Shown: one piece after another, positions 9,270 to 17,606 of the stretch
Layout of the letters: the number at the start of each line of letters is the position of its first letter
Position numbering within the stretch: position 1 is the first letter of the stretch
NCBI RefSeq assembly: GCF_002980495.1
Contig: NZ_PVBR01000008.1
Span: 62,001 to 126,000 of the forward strand
From: Phyllobacterium phragmitis
GTDB taxonomy: Bacteria > Pseudomonadota > Alphaproteobacteria > Rhizobiales > Rhizobiaceae
Direction of reading: 5' to 3'
Length of the DNA stretch: 64,000 nt
The notes under the pieces: generated by a model
What the model was told of the DNA's origin: nothing
Database searches by the model: none
Seen by the model: only the letters and a program-made list of their open reading frames with translations
Program-made: the position numbers and the translations under genes

Positions 9270-10118
9270 TCAGAAAGCAAGTTCCTGGACTCGATGCAGA
9301 TGGTATTCAGCGGCTTCCCGAATCTCTGCGCTGTGGGAAATATTCGCCCAACACCAGACGGCCACGCACACGCTCTTCAGGTCAGCATAGCGCCTAACGA
9401 GGGCTTGATCGATATCTCTGAAATGCGACCACGCGGCGAGCGGCAAGCCAGCGATGTCATATTCGCGAGGTCCGCGGCATGCGTCCTCAAAATCCGTCCA
9501 CAGAGGGCCTCGCTCGCCAAGCAGGAGATTGCCGAGATGAGCGTCTCCGTGGAGGGGAACCCAATTGCTGGCCACTTCCTCGACTTCGTGACGAAGGCGG
9601 CGATATTGCGTCTTCAGGAGATCTCTATCGTGCCTGCTAAGCACGGCAGACGCTCCATCATCGACAAGCACAGCCCAACAGCGGTCCAGTGCAAGCGTGT
9701 ACGGCGGCAGTTCGCCGCCGTAATCGAGCAGAGCTTCATGAACCGAAGCGAGCGTCGTGGCGGCGAGTGCCGCATCAGCCTCATCGGCCGTCCGCTCGTG
9801 CTTCACATAAGGCCAAAGCGTCACGACAGAATCCGCGATGACGTGCGGTCCCGCCAGATCCACCAGGGGCGCAACGACGGGTGCGCTGCGGGAGGCCAGG
9901 TGACGTGCGACGGCTACTTCCCTGATCGCCCTTTGCCGAGCCGCGTCGAGCGGCTCGGAGGATTGGACCCTCGCAACAATCGTGAGAGGAGAAATCAGGA
10001 GCGTAGTGTGATGTGCCTTCTTCAGAATAGTAGGCGTGACCTCGCCCAGTCCGAGGTTCCTGCATATGGTGGATACCACCGCAATCTCATCGTGGAAGTT
10101 CGGTCGGGACATGTTCAT
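9270..10118 (-). CDS. APH-fold phosphotransferase (aminoglycoside phosphotransferase family)
   Basis: A 282-residue protein using ATG 10118. A longer frame reaches 10247 but would overlap the start of the divergent GNAT gene head to head, so I prefer the internal start. The catalytic loop HGDAHLGNLL and the magnesium loop WTDFEDACRGPREYD define the choline/aminoglycoside kinase fold. The substrate cannot be told from sequence: aminoglycosides, sugars, macrolides or choline-like alcohols are all possible. The 127 bp up to the divergent GNAT gene should hold both promoters. Confidence 0.8.
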   Translation of the reverse strand: MNMSRPNFHDEIAVVSTICRNLGLGEVTPTILKKAHHTTLLISPLTIVARVQSSEPLDAARQRAIREVAVARHLASRSAPVVAPLVDLAGPHVIADSVVTLWPYVKHERTADEADAALAATTLASVHEALLDYGGELPPYTLALDRCWAVLVDDGASAVLSRHDRDLLKTQYRRLRHEVEEVASNWVPLHGDAHLGNLLLGERGPLWTDFEDACRGPREYDIAGLPLAAWSHFRDIDQALVRRYADLKSVCVAVWCWANISHSAEIREAAEYHLHRVQELAF

Positions 10119-10245
10119 TAAAATGCGCGAGAAGCTGACCTTCCGCAAACCACCCCGAAGCTGCTGATCCGATTTCGCCCCCATAGCTGCCGTTGCACGT
10201 TCCCCAGTGCCGACCCATCTATGACGGAGGACGGGAGACCGATAC

Positions 10246-10731
10246 ATGGACGAAACCAGGATTCGGCCAGCACAGATCGACGAGGCCCCTCAGCTCACGA
10301 AGCTCTGTAAGGATGCGTCTCTTCCGTACGGTTATAACGAAGAAACGATCGAGCGATTTGAGCCTGCACTCTCGGTGAATCTGGCGCTGATCGCATCCGG
10401 GCTGACGTTTGTCGCTGAAAGGTTGGACTCCCAACCACTCGGCGTTATGGCTCTGAGGCCCATTGGGCTTGGCGGTCTCATCCTTCTGGACCGCATCTTT
10501 GTTCATCCGTCTGCGCAACGCCAAGGAATAGGTATGCAGCTATTTTCCAAGGCGGCCGATAAGTCGGCTGCAATGGGTGGAAGTGCAATCCTGATCTATT
10601 CACACCCGCAAGCTGCTGCCTTCTACAAGCGGGTCGGCTGCATCAACATTGGCGAGACACCCTTCTATCTCTCACACGACCTCAAGATGCCGATGATGGT
10701 GTATTCAATTCCCGCGTCTGAAGCGGGATGA
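10246..10731 (+). CDS. GNAT family N-acetyltransferase
   Basis: A 161-residue protein with the acetyl-CoA-binding motif A: LDRIFVHPSAQRQGIGMQLF (R/Q-x-x-G-x-G/A), then IYSHPQAAAFYKRVGC. It transfers an acetyl group from acetyl-CoA to an amine of unknown identity. A GGGAG lies upstream of ATG 10246, slightly far. It is transcribed divergently from the phosphotransferase gene; the pairing of two small-molecule-modifying enzymes is typical of cargo, but no resistance phenotype can be claimed. Confidence 0.85.
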   Translation: MDETRIRPAQIDEAPQLTKLCKDASLPYGYNEETIERFEPALSVNLALIASGLTFVAERLDSQPLGVMALRPIGLGGLILLDRIFVHPSAQRQGIGMQLFSKAADKSAAMGGSAILIYSHPQAAAFYKRVGCINIGETPFYLSHDLKMPMMVYSIPASEAG

Positions 10732-10906
10732 TCGGCTGCTTTCCACCAAACTGCGACGCTCCTGCGAGCTGAGCTTGCTTGCTGTGTTTCCGGGTCTTAC
10801 TCCACGTTCTTCTGCGCGCTCCAGTTGCCGTGTGAATCTGACGGACGGTTGTCATGCAAATTCACATCCTGGCACATACGGTGGAGCACAAAACAGGGAG
10901 GCTGTC

Positions 10907-11542
10907 ATGCTCCGCGTCACCAACGACGCACGCTTCTGGGATCGAATTGCGCGCAAATACGCCGCCGATCCGGTCGCCGACACGGCCGGCTATGAGCGAA
11001 CGCTGGAGCGAACGCGGCAGCATCTCAAAGGCAGCGATACGGTATTCGAATTCGGCTGCGGCACGGGCACCACGGCGCTCAAGCTTGCAGGAACCGTCGA
11101 GCGTATCGTGGCAACCGACATTTCCGGTGAGATGATCGCCATCGCCCGCGAGAAGGCCGAAGCGGAAGGCTGCTCCAACGTCGAGTTCAAGATTGCCACC
11201 CCGGATGTGGCGCCGTGGTCGGACGGCACGTTCGACGTCGCGTTGGGCTTCAATGTCCTGCATCTGATGGCCGCCCGGGAAGCAGCTCTGAAAGGTGTGT
11301 ACCGGCTGCTGAAATCGGGCGGGCTTTTCATCTCCAAAACGCCATGCCTCAAGGAAATGAACCCGTTCGTGCGCGTCGCCATTCCCGTGATGCAGCTCTT
11401 CGGCAAAGCGCCCTATGTGAGCGTTCTCGATGGGAATGAGCTCGAGCGTGAGATCGCGGCGGCGGGGTTCGAGATCATCGAGCGTGAGCGTCATGCCACG
11501 CGCGGCAAGGATGCGCGCCCGTTTCTCGTCGCAAGAAAGTGA
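10907..11542 (+). CDS. Class I SAM-dependent methyltransferase
   Basis: A 211-residue protein. ATG 10907 is preceded by AGGGAG; the in-frame ATG at 10775 gives an N-terminal extension with no family resemblance. Motif I is VFEFGCGTGTTALKL, motif II ends in VATDISGEMI, and motif III includes VYRLLKSGGLFISKTP, as in small-molecule methyltransferases of the UbiE/type-11 group. The substrate is unknown. It closes cargo 1 and is followed by a 600-bp gap before ssb. Confidence 0.85.
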   Translation: MLRVTNDARFWDRIARKYAADPVADTAGYERTLERTRQHLKGSDTVFEFGCGTGTTALKLAGTVERIVATDISGEMIAIAREKAEAEGCSNVEFKIATPDVAPWSDGTFDVALGFNVLHLMAAREAALKGVYRLLKSGGLFISKTPCLKEMNPFVRVAIPVMQLFGKAPYVSVLDGNELEREIAAAGFEIIERERHATRGKDARPFLVARK

Positions 11543-12143
11543 TCCAAGGGCTTGCGATCAGGTTGCCTTGAGCCTCTCCGCATTACCCCGGTTCTCCTGC
11601 GGAAACCGACATCTCCCCTGATCTCGGTCCCCGGGACTGAGCGTCCTCGTGGGTTTCTTGCTTCGGTGCGGTAATGCGAAGCCCGGACATACGTCCACGC
11701 CGTTTATCGTAGCTGTGATCGTCTCCCCCGCGCCGTTGATGTCAAAGCGGTGCCGCTAACCTGAATCCGTTAGCCGGTCTGTCCCGCTCCTCGAAGTCTG
11801 CAGCCAGGAAGCATGAGCAGGTGATGCCGCGGGATATGGCTGGTGCCACTTGGTTTGAGAGCATCGGGAGCTTGCCCGGTGTCCGGGCCGGCAAGGACGA
11901 TGCGGCTGCTGTCGTCTCCGAAGAGCTCCATCGCAGGACTAACCCCTCCGACTGACTGATTCCCTAATCCCGAGCGGCTGCCGGCAGCAACCACCAAGAT
12001 TCCGGCCGTGTTGTCGCTGAAGCGACTGCCCGCCCCACACCGGAACTTGGCGGCGAGCCTTCGGTTGCAACCGGCCTCCGGCGGGCTTGGCCGGGTCTCG
12101 TCGGAGGGATGGTCCCTCGGACGGAAGCAACGGAGACAGAAAA
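11543..12143. other. 600-bp gap upstream of ssb
   Basis: Several small frames are open on both strands but none has a ribosome site plus a recognisable protein. The last ~90 bp are rich in CCGG-type short inverted repeats (for example around 12070-12115) and end with CGGAGACAG as the ssb ribosome site. I see no T-run terminator. Confidence 0.35.
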
Positions 12144-12548
12144 ATGCAGAACATCGTCATTCTCGCCGGCAACATCGGTCAGGACCCCGAGACCGTCACC
12201 ACCCAGGGCGGCACCCGCATCACCCGCTTCACACTGGCCACCTCGCGGCCCCGCTACGCCGACGGCAAGGTGCTTCGGGACGAGAACGGCTACCGGGTCC
12301 AGGACACCGAATGGCACCGTATCACCTGCTTCAACGGCCTCGGCAAGACGGTCCAGGAGCACTGCAATAAGGGCATGAAGGTGCTGGTGCGCGGCCGCAT
12401 CCACTATACCAAGTGGACCGACCAGAACGGCAATGACCGCTACGGCTGCGAGATCATCGCCGAGACGGTGGACTTCCTCAGCCGGGCCAAGCAGGCGGAA
12501 AGCCAGAGCGGCAGCCAGCCCGACTACGATGACGAGATACCATTCTGA
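12144..12548 (+). CDS. ssb: Single-stranded DNA-binding protein
   Basis: A 134-residue SSB. ATG 12144 follows GGAG; the 19-codon extension upstream has no SSB character. The OB-fold is seen from MQNIVILAGNIGQDPE through FTLATSR, WHRITCFNGLGKTVQEH and GMKVLVRGRIHYTKW to YGCEIIAETVDFL, and the C-terminus is the acidic tip DDEIPF used to recruit partner proteins. As an ICE-borne copy it probably protects the transferred single strand or supports replication of the excised circle. It is shorter than many chromosomal SSBs because the glycine-rich linker is reduced. Confidence 0.92.
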   Translation: MQNIVILAGNIGQDPETVTTQGGTRITRFTLATSRPRYADGKVLRDENGYRVQDTEWHRITCFNGLGKTVQEHCNKGMKVLVRGRIHYTKWTDQNGNDRYGCEIIAETVDFLSRAKQAESQSGSQPDYDDEIPF

Positions 12549-12620
12549 GCGGTTCGAATCGACGCCCGGCGGCGCAAGCTGCCGGGCTCTATGTTCATGC
12601 TCGCACCTTGCCGCTCGGGC

Positions 12621-13055
12621 CTAACCGCAGGAGATGCTGGTGATCGCCCGTGAATCCTCGTCGTAGGACACGTTCATCCGCTCGCGGCCGAGATCCGACG
12701 TCACCGCGCAGGTCGAACATGCCATTCGCCATGTAGCGCCGGCTGGCTTGTCGGGGAGGGCGTCGACCGGTTGGCCGACGAAATGCTGGAACTGCGAGGC
12801 GCGGCACTGATCCCCGAAATAATACAAGCGCGATCCGCCTTCGGTCTCCGCAATCCAGGTCAACGGATCGCGGGGATGGTTGCGGATCGTGGAGTTCTCG
12901 GGCGCCCAATAGGTGAAAGGCGGCGGCGGATCGGCTTCCATTACCACCTTAGGCTCAGCGAGCGGCGTAGGCTCCGCGTCCAGCACCACCGCGCACCCCG
13001 ACGCCGCGAGCACAGTTACAACGACGAGAGCGGGCACTGCGGGAAGGAACTGCAA
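12621..13055 (-). CDS. Lipoprotein with peptidase inhibitor I78-like domain
   Basis: A 144-residue protein starting at TTG 13055, supported by a perfect AGGAGG (13068-13063) seven bases upstream. A lipoprotein signal is followed by the lipobox ASGC with Cys21. The C-terminal half reads CRASQFQHFVGQPVDALP, then VTSDLGRERMNVSYDEDSRAI and a final CG, which matches the I78 inhibitor pattern with a conserved Cys at each end of the domain. The probable role is a periplasmic, membrane-anchored inhibitor of serine proteases. It runs opposite to ssb and its neighbours. Confidence 0.65.
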   Translation of the reverse strand: MQFLPAVPALVVVTVLAASGCAVVLDAEPTPLAEPKVVMEADPPPPFTYWAPENSTIRNHPRDPLTWIAETEGGSRLYYFGDQCRASQFQHFVGQPVDALPDKPAGATWRMACSTCAVTSDLGRERMNVSYDEDSRAITSISCG

Positions 13056-13477
13056 TCCTGATCCTCCTAGACGGTGTTGCGCTGGCCGCGCCTATCATTG
13101 GCCTGAGACACCGGCTAACCCGCAATCGCGGCGTCAAAACGGCAGCGCTCTGGTCCGCACCTGCATGTTCGCAGTTCGTGCTCTTCGCAAAGCCGTGGTG
13201 GCGCGAAAGGCGTCGATCGATAACACGATGGTTGCAGAACAGACCTTTGGGCACCGCATCCAGGGCATGTCCGGCTCCGGTTGCCGGGAAGCGAACCCGC
13301 TCTTGGAGGCTTACCTTGGTTTCAATCACGGCCTTCCACGATCAACCCTGAAAGGGTCGGACTATGCGAAGCATGCCGCCGCTGAGGTGACCTCAGCGGT
13401 GATCGCGGCCGTGGCCGAAACACATCGGCGCCTGTCGAGCGGGCAATCGCCCCGCCAAAAGAACAGGAGCCGGAACA
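13056..13477. other. 422-bp gap with a 9-bp hairpin
   Basis: No convincing gene. A perfect hairpin CCGCTGAGG / CCTCAGCGG (13379-13387 and 13391-13399, loop TGA) lies about 80 bp before the small gene at 13478. AGGAG at 13466-13470 is that gene's ribosome site. Confidence 0.4.
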
Positions 13478-13645
13478 ATGTCCTTCCCAGATGCGCAAGC
13501 CTTCGCCCTCAGCCTCGCCGACACCCTGATGATCTCCATCGTCATCTTCCGCGCCGGTGACGGCACGCACTCGGTGGTGCCCGCGCCCGAATACGACGGC
13601 GACGAGGATGAGATCGTCAGCGAGATTGATCCCTTCGCGCCCTGA
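13478..13645 (+). CDS. 55-residue acidic protein of unknown function
   Basis: This gene is short. ATG 13478 is preceded by AGGAG eight bases upstream. The product begins MSFPDAQAFALSLADTLMIS and ends in an acidic tail with DGDEDEIVSEIDPFAP. A strong stem-loop overlaps the stop codon and follows it, as expected for the end of a short transcript. I do not recognise a family. The good ribosome site and flanking hairpins argue that it is real. Confidence 0.55.
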   Translation: MSFPDAQAFALSLADTLMISIVIFRAGDGTHSVVPAPEYDGDEDEIVSEIDPFAP

Positions 13646-13671
13646 GCGCGAAGGAACTGTGCGCTCAGGGC
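13639..13671 (+). terminator. Strong stem-loop after the 55-aa gene
   Basis: An 11-bp perfect stem, GCCCTGAGCGC at 13639-13649 and its complement at 13661-13671, with an 11-base loop. The left arm covers the stop codon of the small gene. Only TTT follows, so it may be an intrinsic terminator with a weak T-tract or an mRNA-stabilising hairpin. Confidence 0.5.
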
Positions 13672-13792
13672 ACACTTTCCCGCCGGCGTTGACGGGCGGC
13701 GGCGCTGGCTGCCTCAGTTCGCGAATGAGGAACGAATCCGCCGGTTAATGCATATCAAGAGACTATTCTGTCAGATCTGGCTATATCCGATT

Positions 13793-13823
13793 ACCTAGTA
13801 TATTGGGTGGAAGTATATTAGGT
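13793..13823 (+). promoter_or_regulatory. Inverted-repeat operator and promoter of the XRE gene
   Basis: ACCTAGTATA (13793-13802) and TATATTAGGT (13814-13823) form a 10-bp inverted repeat with one mismatch and an 11-base spacer. Two TATATT hexamers (13799-13804, 13814-13819) lie within it and can act as -10 boxes. The patch is conspicuously AT-rich in GC-rich surroundings and ends 19 bp before the XRE start, so autoregulation by that protein is the simplest reading. Confidence 0.5.
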
Positions 13824-13842
13824 AGCTGGCGACTTCTCCCGT

Positions 13843-14055
13843 ATGAGCTTACGGGAGAGAGTCGCACGCAATCTGCGCCGGCTGAGACAGGAGAAATCCA
13901 TCTCGCAGGAGGAGCTTGCCCATCGTGCCCAGATCAACCGCAATTATGTCGGCATGGTCGAACGCGAGGAATATTCGATCTCGGTCGACAAGCTGGAGAA
14001 GCTTGCCGATGCTCTGGGCGTCGATCCGGCGGAGTTCTTTCGGAGCGAAGCCTGA
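13843..14055 (+). CDS. qseC: Small XRE-family DNA-binding protein (QseC-like)
   Basis: A 70-residue single-domain helix-turn-helix protein: LRRLRQEKSISQEELAHRA is the first half of the motif and INRNYVGMVEREE the recognition helix region. It has no ligand domain, as in Cro-like repressors. No Shine-Dalgarno is seen before ATG 13843; the message may be nearly leaderless. Position, size and the following DUF2285 and FseA-like genes match QseC of ICEMlSymR7A, the regulator that sets antiactivator expression. The symbol is by context and not proven. Confidence 0.7.
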   Translation: MSLRERVARNLRRLRQEKSISQEELAHRAQINRNYVGMVEREEYSISVDKLEKLADALGVDPAEFFRSEA

Positions 14056-14204
14056 TGCGCCACGCCCGCCACGCATGGGGAAAAGCACAATATTCGTGGA
14101 TATGGCGCCGCCGAAAACACCCGATCACCGCAAAAAAAGCGCCAATTCTCGTCATGGCGGCATGGTCTCATTCCGCGATTGCCGGATGCTTGCTGTCGCC
14201 AAAC

Positions 14205-14234
14205 TTGTTGCGCTCATGACCGATAAGGTATTGT
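14205..14234 (+). promoter_or_regulatory. Possible sigma-70-type promoter before the QseM-like gene
   Basis: TTGTTG (14205-14210) and TATTGT (14229-14234) are separated by 18 bases, and the start codon follows 33 bases later. It is a plausible -35/-10 pair but degenerate. Confidence 0.3.
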
Positions 14235-14267
14235 GAGCAACACATCGGAGGACGTAAAGACAGGCCG

Positions 14268-14531
14268 ATGAATAAACCCGACTTCCAGGAGAGCCCGCCT
14301 CAGACCGACAGGGTGAATGCCTATGACGAGGCGCACCTTGCCACCTATCTGCGTCTGCTGGACGCGGATGAGGAAGGCGCCGACTGGCGGGAAGTCGCCG
14401 GAATCGTCTTCGGCCTCGACGTCGCAGCCGATCCGGAACGCGCGAAGCGCGTTCACGACAGCCATCTCGCCCGTGCCCGCTGGATGTCCGAGAAGGGCTA
14501 TCGCCACCTTCTCAAACCGCGCATGCAGTGA
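14268..14531 (+). CDS. qseM: Small DUF2285-type protein, QseM-like antiactivator
   Basis: An 87-residue protein. The core YLRLLDADEEGADWREVAGIV and SHLARARWMSEKGYRHLL is the compact helical DUF2285 form. In ICEMlSymR7A a protein of this size and family, QseM, binds and blocks the activators TraR and FseA, keeping the element integrated in most cells. Here it lies 212 bp after the XRE gene and 154 bp before the split fseA, in the same direction. A GGAGG is 16 bases from the ATG, rather far. The gene symbol rests on family and context. Confidence 0.7.
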   Translation: MNKPDFQESPPQTDRVNAYDEAHLATYLRLLDADEEGADWREVAGIVFGLDVAADPERAKRVHDSHLARARWMSEKGYRHLLKPRMQ

Positions 14532-14685
14532 TCGGTAGCCGAAAGCCGCTCCACATCGGAATCCATGGCGCCAGAATGCTCAGCCGACGAAACAACAGCA
14601 TTCCGATTATCTGTCTATACGATCCTCAGCCCGCCCCAATACTCGAATCAGCCTGAAGCCATCGGTTGAGGCGGGGGAGGAAGAC

Positions 14686-15472
14686 ATGGAACCACTGCAC
14701 GACTGGCGATCACCGCAATTCGAGGAACAACTGGGCCGTCTTGACCGTGGCGGTGTCGCCTTCGAGTTTCTTCGACGCAACCTCCAATACCGGCAGGACT
14801 ATGCCGAGATGCTGGCAAGGATCGCCTCCGGCGGCACGGACGAGGCAGCGGAGATCGAGCGCCTGTCCTGTCGCTGGGGGCTGTCCTTTCCCGGCGGACC
14901 CTTCTGTCTCTGCCGTCTCCGCCCACCCAATCTGGCAAGCCATCCACTTCCCCGCCACGCTCATTGTCAGGGCTGTTCCGGACGGCTTCGGAGGTTTACC
15001 GCTCCCTGATCCGCAAACACTGCCCGCCGATGGCCGGCTTGCCAGGGATGGTCTCCACACCCTCGTCGCCGACGACGATGGCGATCACCGGCTGTGGTTT
15101 CCCGATGGTAACGAGCCGACCAAGTCGGCCATCGTTCTGCCTATCGACGAGCACTTCTTCTGGCGTCACCGCAATGCGGGCCGCTTCGTACGAAGGCTTG
15201 AGGGAAAGCGACCCGGCATCTTGCCGCGCGCGCAGCGCCTCACGGCCTTCCAGATCCATCGCGCAGCTCTCATGCTGCGTGCCTGGGACGGCATGGAGGC
15301 TGGCGCGTCGCGCCGCATGATCGCCTCAGTCCTGCTCAACAGAAAGATAGAAACCTTGCGCGCCATCGAATGGCAGAACGCGCCGGAGCGCCGACGGCTC
15401 GCCCGCATCCTCAAGGCTGCGCGCGGACACATCGAAGGCGGCTATCTACGCTGGCTGCGAACTCGCAGGTGA
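14686..15472 (+). CDS. fseA: FseA-like excision activator read across a +1 frameshift (DUF6499-DUF2285)
   Basis: Two overlapping frames encode one expected protein. The first (ATG 14686, GGGGAGGAAG before it, stop at 15009) carries the DUF6499 start: DWRSP, then FEFLRRNLQYRQDYAEML. The second, in the +1 frame to 15472, carries DUF2285: LTAFQIHRAALMLRAWDG, then GGYLRWLRTRR. The expected join is ...WGLSF-PADPS..., at TTT CCC G (14887-14893): slipping by one base at TTT or at CCC gives the same protein, 261 residues. In ICEMlSymR7A, FseA is made exactly this way from msi172/msi171 by programmed +1 frameshifting and activates rdfS. An ordinary frameshift mutation or read error is the alternative. 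Confidence 0.75.
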
Positions 15473-15687
15473 TCCGCGTGGGCTCTTATTCTCGACGCCC
15501 AGGACGTCCTGCCAACCCGGCTGGCGTGCGTCTCTGGCGACTCGCAGTGTTGCAGCTTGTGGTTCTAGAAACGTTTTTCGGGTTTTGGGAGTTTCGCGAC
15601 GGCCGAACGGCTATGTCTGGTGGTTTCCTGTCTGTCCGCTTGCGGCGGTAAGGAAGAAAAGCGGGCCAAAGAATTGAGGAGAGCGAA

Positions 15688-16485
15688 GTGACGTCACTGA
15701 CCACGGGAAATGCAGAACAGTATGGTTCCAGCGAGAGGCTTGCGGCGAGAGCGCGCCTAGCCTCCGAATACACCATATCGGAGCATCCTTGGTTCGCCTG
15801 GGTGGCGAGCCATCTCCCCATGAAGACTGGCGACCGGATTGTGGATGTCGGATGCGGGCCTGCATGGTTTTGGGAAGGCGCGGGTGCCGTGCCTGGTGGC
15901 CTCGATCTTACCTTAACCGATCTCTCACAGGGCATGGTGGAAGAAGCAATGAAACGCTGCGGTTCCCTGCCTTTTGCCGCTGTAGCCGGTCAGACAGCGG
16001 ATGCGGCGTCACTGCCGTTCGAGGACGGGAGCTTCGACGGCGCGATCGCGATGCACATGCTCTACCATCTCACCGATCCGGCGGTGGCGGTCGCCGAGAT
16101 GCATCGCGTCCTGAAGCCGGGAGGCTTCCTTGCTGTGACGACCAACGGCGCCAACAATATGCGTCGGCTCTACGAACTGACGACCGCGTTCGGTGGAACG
16201 CCTTACGATCCGGCGGCCGCCGCGTTTGGTTTCTCGGATGCCGAGCGGTTGCTTCAAGAGCGGTTCGGGAACGTGAAATCCTATGTTCATCCCGCCCATA
16301 TGCGAGTGACCAGTCCAGATGACGTATTCCTCGCCCTGACCTCCTACCCACCGGGAGACCAGGCCGACGACCGACAGCTCATAGCCTTCAAGGACGCGAT
16401 CCAGTCCGCCTTTGCGGAGGGCGGCGGAGCGTTGGATGTGCCGAAGGAGACCGGTCTGTTTCTCGCGATCAAAGACAATTCCTGA
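15688..16485 (+). CDS. Class I SAM-dependent methyltransferase
   Basis: A 265-residue protein. GTG 15688 is preceded by GAGGAGAG. Motif I is RIVDVGCGPAWFWEGAG, motif II LTLTDLSQGMVEEA, and further on SFDGAIAMHMLYHLTDP and VLKPGGFLAVTTNG; this is the type-11 methyltransferase pattern. The substrate is unknown. It is not closely similar to the methyltransferase at 10.9 kb. It opens cargo 2. Confidence 0.85.
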   Translation: MTSLTTGNAEQYGSSERLAARARLASEYTISEHPWFAWVASHLPMKTGDRIVDVGCGPAWFWEGAGAVPGGLDLTLTDLSQGMVEEAMKRCGSLPFAAVAGQTADAASLPFEDGSFDGAIAMHMLYHLTDPAVAVAEMHRVLKPGGFLAVTTNGANNMRRLYELTTAFGGTPYDPAAAAFGFSDAERLLQERFGNVKSYVHPAHMRVTSPDDVFLALTSYPPGDQADDRQLIAFKDAIQSAFAEGGGALDVPKETGLFLAIKDNS

Positions 16486-16820
16486 CCCGAAGGGCGCTAT
16501 CGGGCACGCCTATCGCTCCACAGAATGTCTCTGACGGGATCGACCTTTTCCGGTTCCCATCTGTCTCAAGGGGTGGGATGCGGATGGTCTGGTTCCAGGC
16601 ATGAGATGACCAAAGCGGACGTGCTACCGTTTCTCGGTTCGTACGATGCCCACTCAGACTGCCGCTGCGCGGTACGCAGATAGGCGACCCCGATAGAACG
16701 AAGATCCTATCAGACATGCCGACAAATCGAAATCCTGATACTTTCTTGTTCGATATTGCTCTGTTAGCAGCTTCTTTAGGGGTCCATAACCGTCATTTCT
16801 GCGCATTGGGAGGTGCACGC
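16486..16820. other. 335-bp gap upstream of the hydrolase gene
   Basis: The frame of the next gene is open back to ATG 16716, but that extension has no family resemblance and the good GGGAGG site is at 16808-16813. The part from about 16720 is AT-rich and probably holds the promoter. Nothing else is seen. Confidence 0.35.
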
Positions 16821-17606
16821 ATGATAATTAATTATGCCCCTAAATTGAAAACGGGTAACGGGCGTACTGCTGAAGTTAACACCGTCGATATGTATTATGA
16901 GGAGTATGGATCAGGAAGGCCGCTCCTGCTGCTACACGGTTTCGGTGGCTCGGGACAAAACTGGTATCCCTTCCTCGACGCGCTCGCAGAACGCCATCGA
17001 CTAATTGTTGTTGACCTGCCTGGGCATGGGCATAGCTCTGATCCAACCAGCGAGTTCACCCACCGGCAAGCGGCGCTTGATGTGTTGCTGCTCCTCGAAA
17101 AGCTGGGAATTCATCAGCTTTCGGCCATGGGCATCAGCTCTGGTGGGATGACTTTGCTGCACATGGCTACGATCGCTTCCATGCGCATCGAAGCGATGGT
17201 CTTAGTCAGTGCAACCACTCACTTTCCCGTTCAAGCAAGGGACATCATGCGCGAGGCCTCGTTTGCCAGAATGCCGCAACATGTTCAGGACATGTACAGG
17301 GCATGCGCGAAACGGGGTGACGCGCAGATCCGCCAGCTTATAGCTCAGTTCAACGCGCTGGCCGACAATTTCGATGATATGAACTTCACTGAGGAGGATC
17401 TCTCCGTCATCAATGCGCGCACGCTGATTGTGCATGGGGATCGTGACAGCTTTTTTCCGATTGAGATACCCGTCAGCCTTTATCGGTCCATTCCTGATTC
17501 CCAGCTATGGATCATCCCTAATGGCGAGCACGTTCCGGTTTATGATCCCATGATCCCATTCGCGGCAACGGCCATGCGATTTCTTGATCCTCCAGCCTGT
17601 GCTTAA
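16821..17606 (+). CDS. Alpha/beta-fold hydrolase
   Basis: A 261-residue protein from ATG 16821, which has GGGAGG eight bases upstream. Oxyanion region LLLLHGFGGSG, nucleophile elbow G-I-S106-S-G, acid in VHGDRDSF and histidine in NGEHVP make a complete Ser-Asp-His triad. The substrate is not deducible. Base composition is less GC-rich than the backbone. It stands alone, followed by a 400-bp gap. Confidence 0.85.
   Translation: MIINYAPKLKTGNGRTAEVNTVDMYYEEYGSGRPLLLLHGFGGSGQNWYPFLDALAERHRLIVVDLPGHGHSSDPTSEFTHRQAALDVLLLLEKLGIHQLSAMGISSGGMTLLHMATIASMRIEAMVLVSATTHFPVQARDIMREASFARMPQHVQDMYRACAKRGDAQIRQLIAQFNALADNFDDMNFTEEDLSVINARTLIVHGDRDSFFPIEIPVSLYRSIPDSQLWIIPNGEHVPVYDPMIPFAATAMRFLDPPACA

Noticed and set aside
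10119-10247. Longer N-terminus of the phosphotransferase gene reaching 10247
   Set aside because: It would overlap the divergent GNAT start head to head and adds sequence unlike the family; the internal ATG at 10118 leaves room for promoters.
14686-15009. Treating the first fseA frame as a complete 107-residue protein
   Set aside because: Its last ~38 residues have no family pattern, while the +1 frame continues the expected sequence without a gap.
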